Below, piece by piece: positions 6,354 through 7,412 of a stretch of DNA of 7,412 nt; the first letter of the stretch is position 1; each line of letters opens with the position of its first letter. The notes below the pieces were generated by a model, which searched no databases, was not told where the DNA came from, and was given only the letters and a program-made list of their open reading frames with translations. Position numbers and translations under genes: made by a program. Source of the stretch: an uncultured bacterium. GTDB taxonomy: Bacteria; Gemmatimonadota; Gemmatimonadetes; Palauibacterales; KS3-K002. The stretch lies in NCBI GenBank assembly GCA_947581845.1, contig CANPVY010000048.1:1-7412 (forward strand). Direction: 5' to 3'.

Positions 6354-7241
6354 ATGCCTCTTGCCGACGATCGAGAGGCCGTACCCACGGCCGTCTCAGT
6401 GCGCAGCTCGGAACGCAGGCCGTCGATGATCGACCTGCTGCGGCTCAGCCGTTCCAAGGGCTTCACGCCCGGAGACCAGCCGCTGTACCGCCAGATCGCC
6501 AAGCTCGCCGGTCTCTCCTCGGACGATTCCGATGCCCTGAAGTCTCTGGTGGACGTGCCCTGCGGGCAGGGGGCCGTGGCGGAATTCTTCGCCCAGAGCT
6601 ATCCCGTGGAGGTCGCAGGTGTGGACCCGGACCCGGAACTGATCGAGGTTGCCGAGCGGCGGGCTCGGGACACCGAGCTGACCACACAGCTACAGTTCCA
6701 GAGCGCCTCTGTAGACGATCTGCCCTTCCAGGACGAGGTCTTCGACCTGTCGATCGGTGAGCTCGGGTTGGCGTCCTCGACCGATCCGTTCCGAGCCGTC
6801 GCGGAGTTGTGCCGCGTCACACGACCTTCAGGAACCGTGGTGCTGATCGGTCTCATCTGGACCGGCCATGTGGACGACGAGCAGCGTCGCATACTGATCG
6901 AGCACATCGGCGCGCCGCCGCAGATGCTGGTGGAGTGGAAGCAGGCGCTCCGGGAAGCGAAAGTGGAAGACTTGCACGTCGAGGATTGGTCGGACCACGC
7001 CTTTCCGTTCCTCGTCCGTGGTCGCACTTTCACACATCTGGCAGAGCTATCCACCCTGGCCGACAAACTCTCGATCCTGCAGCGCGCCTGGCAGCGCTGG
7101 GGCCTGCGTGGGTTGCGTGGCGCCCTGAGCCGCGAGTACGAGATTCGTAAGCTGTTGGGGCCCGAACGCACGATCGGCGTCACGTTGATCACCGGCACCA
7201 AAGCAGGCGCGGTCAGGGCGGAAGCCCAGCGTAACGAATAG
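6354..7241 (+). CDS. Class I SAM-dependent methyltransferase
   Basis: Protein of 295 residues with a Rossmann-fold methyltransferase core. Motif I is VDVPCGQG (residues 66-73; Asp67, Gly71, Gly73), binding SAM. The acidic ribose-binding end of strand 2 is GVDPDP (Asp91). The adenine-contact region is SVDDLPFQDEVFD (119-131). RVTRPSGTVVLIG matches the post-motif strand of the Methyltransf_11 type. Upstream of the core are about 40 residues, the first 24 poorly structured. After it come about 125 residues holding a helical, basic segment (RAWQRWGLRGLRGALSREYE) that may shape the substrate site. ATG 6354 is chosen because the promoter at 6318-6346 would start RNA there; ATG 6426 (MIDLLRLS) is an alternative that would fit the core equally well. 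The substrate is unknown. It is probably co-transcribed with the M24 peptidase 15 bp downstream. The fold is secure; the start and substrate are less so. Confidence 0.9.
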   Translation: MPLADDREAVPTAVSVRSSERRPSMIDLLRLSRSKGFTPGDQPLYRQIAKLAGLSSDDSDALKSLVDVPCGQGAVAEFFAQSYPVEVAGVDPDPELIEVAERRARDTELTTQLQFQSASVDDLPFQDEVFDLSIGELGLASSTDPFRAVAELCRVTRPSGTVVLIGLIWTGHVDDEQRRILIEHIGAPPQMLVEWKQALREAKVEDLHVEDWSDHAFPFLVRGRTFTHLAELSTLADKLSILQRAWQRWGLRGLRGALSREYEIRKLLGPERTIGVTLITGTKAGAVRAEAQRNE

Positions 7242-7256
7242 AGGGAACCGAGACCT

Positions 7257-7412
7257 ATGGCCCACACTGCACAGCGAGCGCAGATCGAGCCGGAACGCCT
7301 GCAAGCGATTCAGTCCGGGTTGCGCCAGCGCGGCCTGGACGGCTGGCTGCTCTACGACTATCACGCCAGCAACCCGATCGCAGGCCGTATAGTGGGACTG
7401 CCGGACCCGCTG
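7257..7412 (+). CDS. M24-family (Xaa-Pro aminopeptidase-like) peptidase, N-terminus only
   Basis: Only the first 52 codons are in the window; the gene continues past the right edge. After a short variable start the sequence reads GLRQRGLDGWLLYDYHASNP, then IAGRIVGL. This is the first strand and loop of the creatinase/prolidase N-terminal domain; the form GWLLYD-x-x-x-SNPIA is common in a bacterial subgroup of M24 aminopeptidase P-like proteins. The metal-binding pita-bread domain would lie downstream and cannot be seen, so activity cannot be judged. ATG 7257 follows the methyltransferase stop by 15 bases, with AGAGGG at 7240-7245 as a rather distant ribosome site (11 bases). Same strand and close spacing suggest a two-gene unit driven by the promoter at 6318-6346. 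The product would be a cytoplasmic peptidase releasing N-terminal residues before proline, if typical. Confidence 0.75.
   Translation, partial: MAHTAQRAQIEPERLQAIQSGLRQRGLDGWLLYDYHASNPIAGRIVGLPDPL

Noticed and set aside
6599..7267. Minus-strand open frame of 222 codons over the methyltransferase.
   Set aside because: It is antisense to a gene with clear SAM-binding motifs, is Ser/Arg-rich and motif-free, and would end convergent within the gene.

Overview
The window is high-GC, densely coded DNA from a Gram-negative (outer-membrane) bacterium. A TonB-dependent receptor and two predicted lipoproteins show the diderm envelope. The mix of a TonB receptor, an Asp-rich small lipoprotein, a class II-like HDAC-family protein and an M24 peptidase would suit Gemmatimonadota or a similar soil or marine lineage. 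That placement is inference from general familiarity, not from any marker gene. There are no RNA genes, insertion sequences, CRISPR arrays or obvious signs of recent transfer.

Layout, left half. A TonB-dependent outer-membrane receptor (1-2397, + strand) is cut by the window's left edge. After 83 bp comes a small lipoprotein with a lipocalin-like look (2481-2954, +). A hairpin at 2973-3013 lies between this gene and a convergent minus-strand lipoprotein of unknown family (3054-4121, -), and probably ends transcription from one or both sides.

Layout, right half. Everything to the right of about 4128 is read on the + strand. A NurA-like nuclease candidate (4128-5162) is followed by a very basic 61-residue protein whose start overlaps its stop as ATGA (5159-5344). 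Next is an HDAC/AcuC/APAH-superfamily deacetylase with a complete active site (5356-6321). These three look like one transcription unit. A strong sigma70-type promoter (TTGACC, 17 bp, TATACT) overlaps the deacetylase stop codon. It should start RNA at or next to the ATG of a class I SAM-dependent methyltransferase (6354-7241), implying a leaderless mRNA. The start of an M24-family aminopeptidase (7257 to the window end) follows 15 bp later and is probably co-transcribed.

The left half concerns the cell envelope: nutrient uptake and surface lipoproteins. The right half is cytoplasmic. Its most thought-provoking part is the tight grouping of a possible DNA-end nuclease, a tiny Lys/Arg/Pro-rich protein and a lysine- or polyamine-type deacetylase. 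No single known system is recognisable, and any functional link among the three is a hypothesis from gene order alone.
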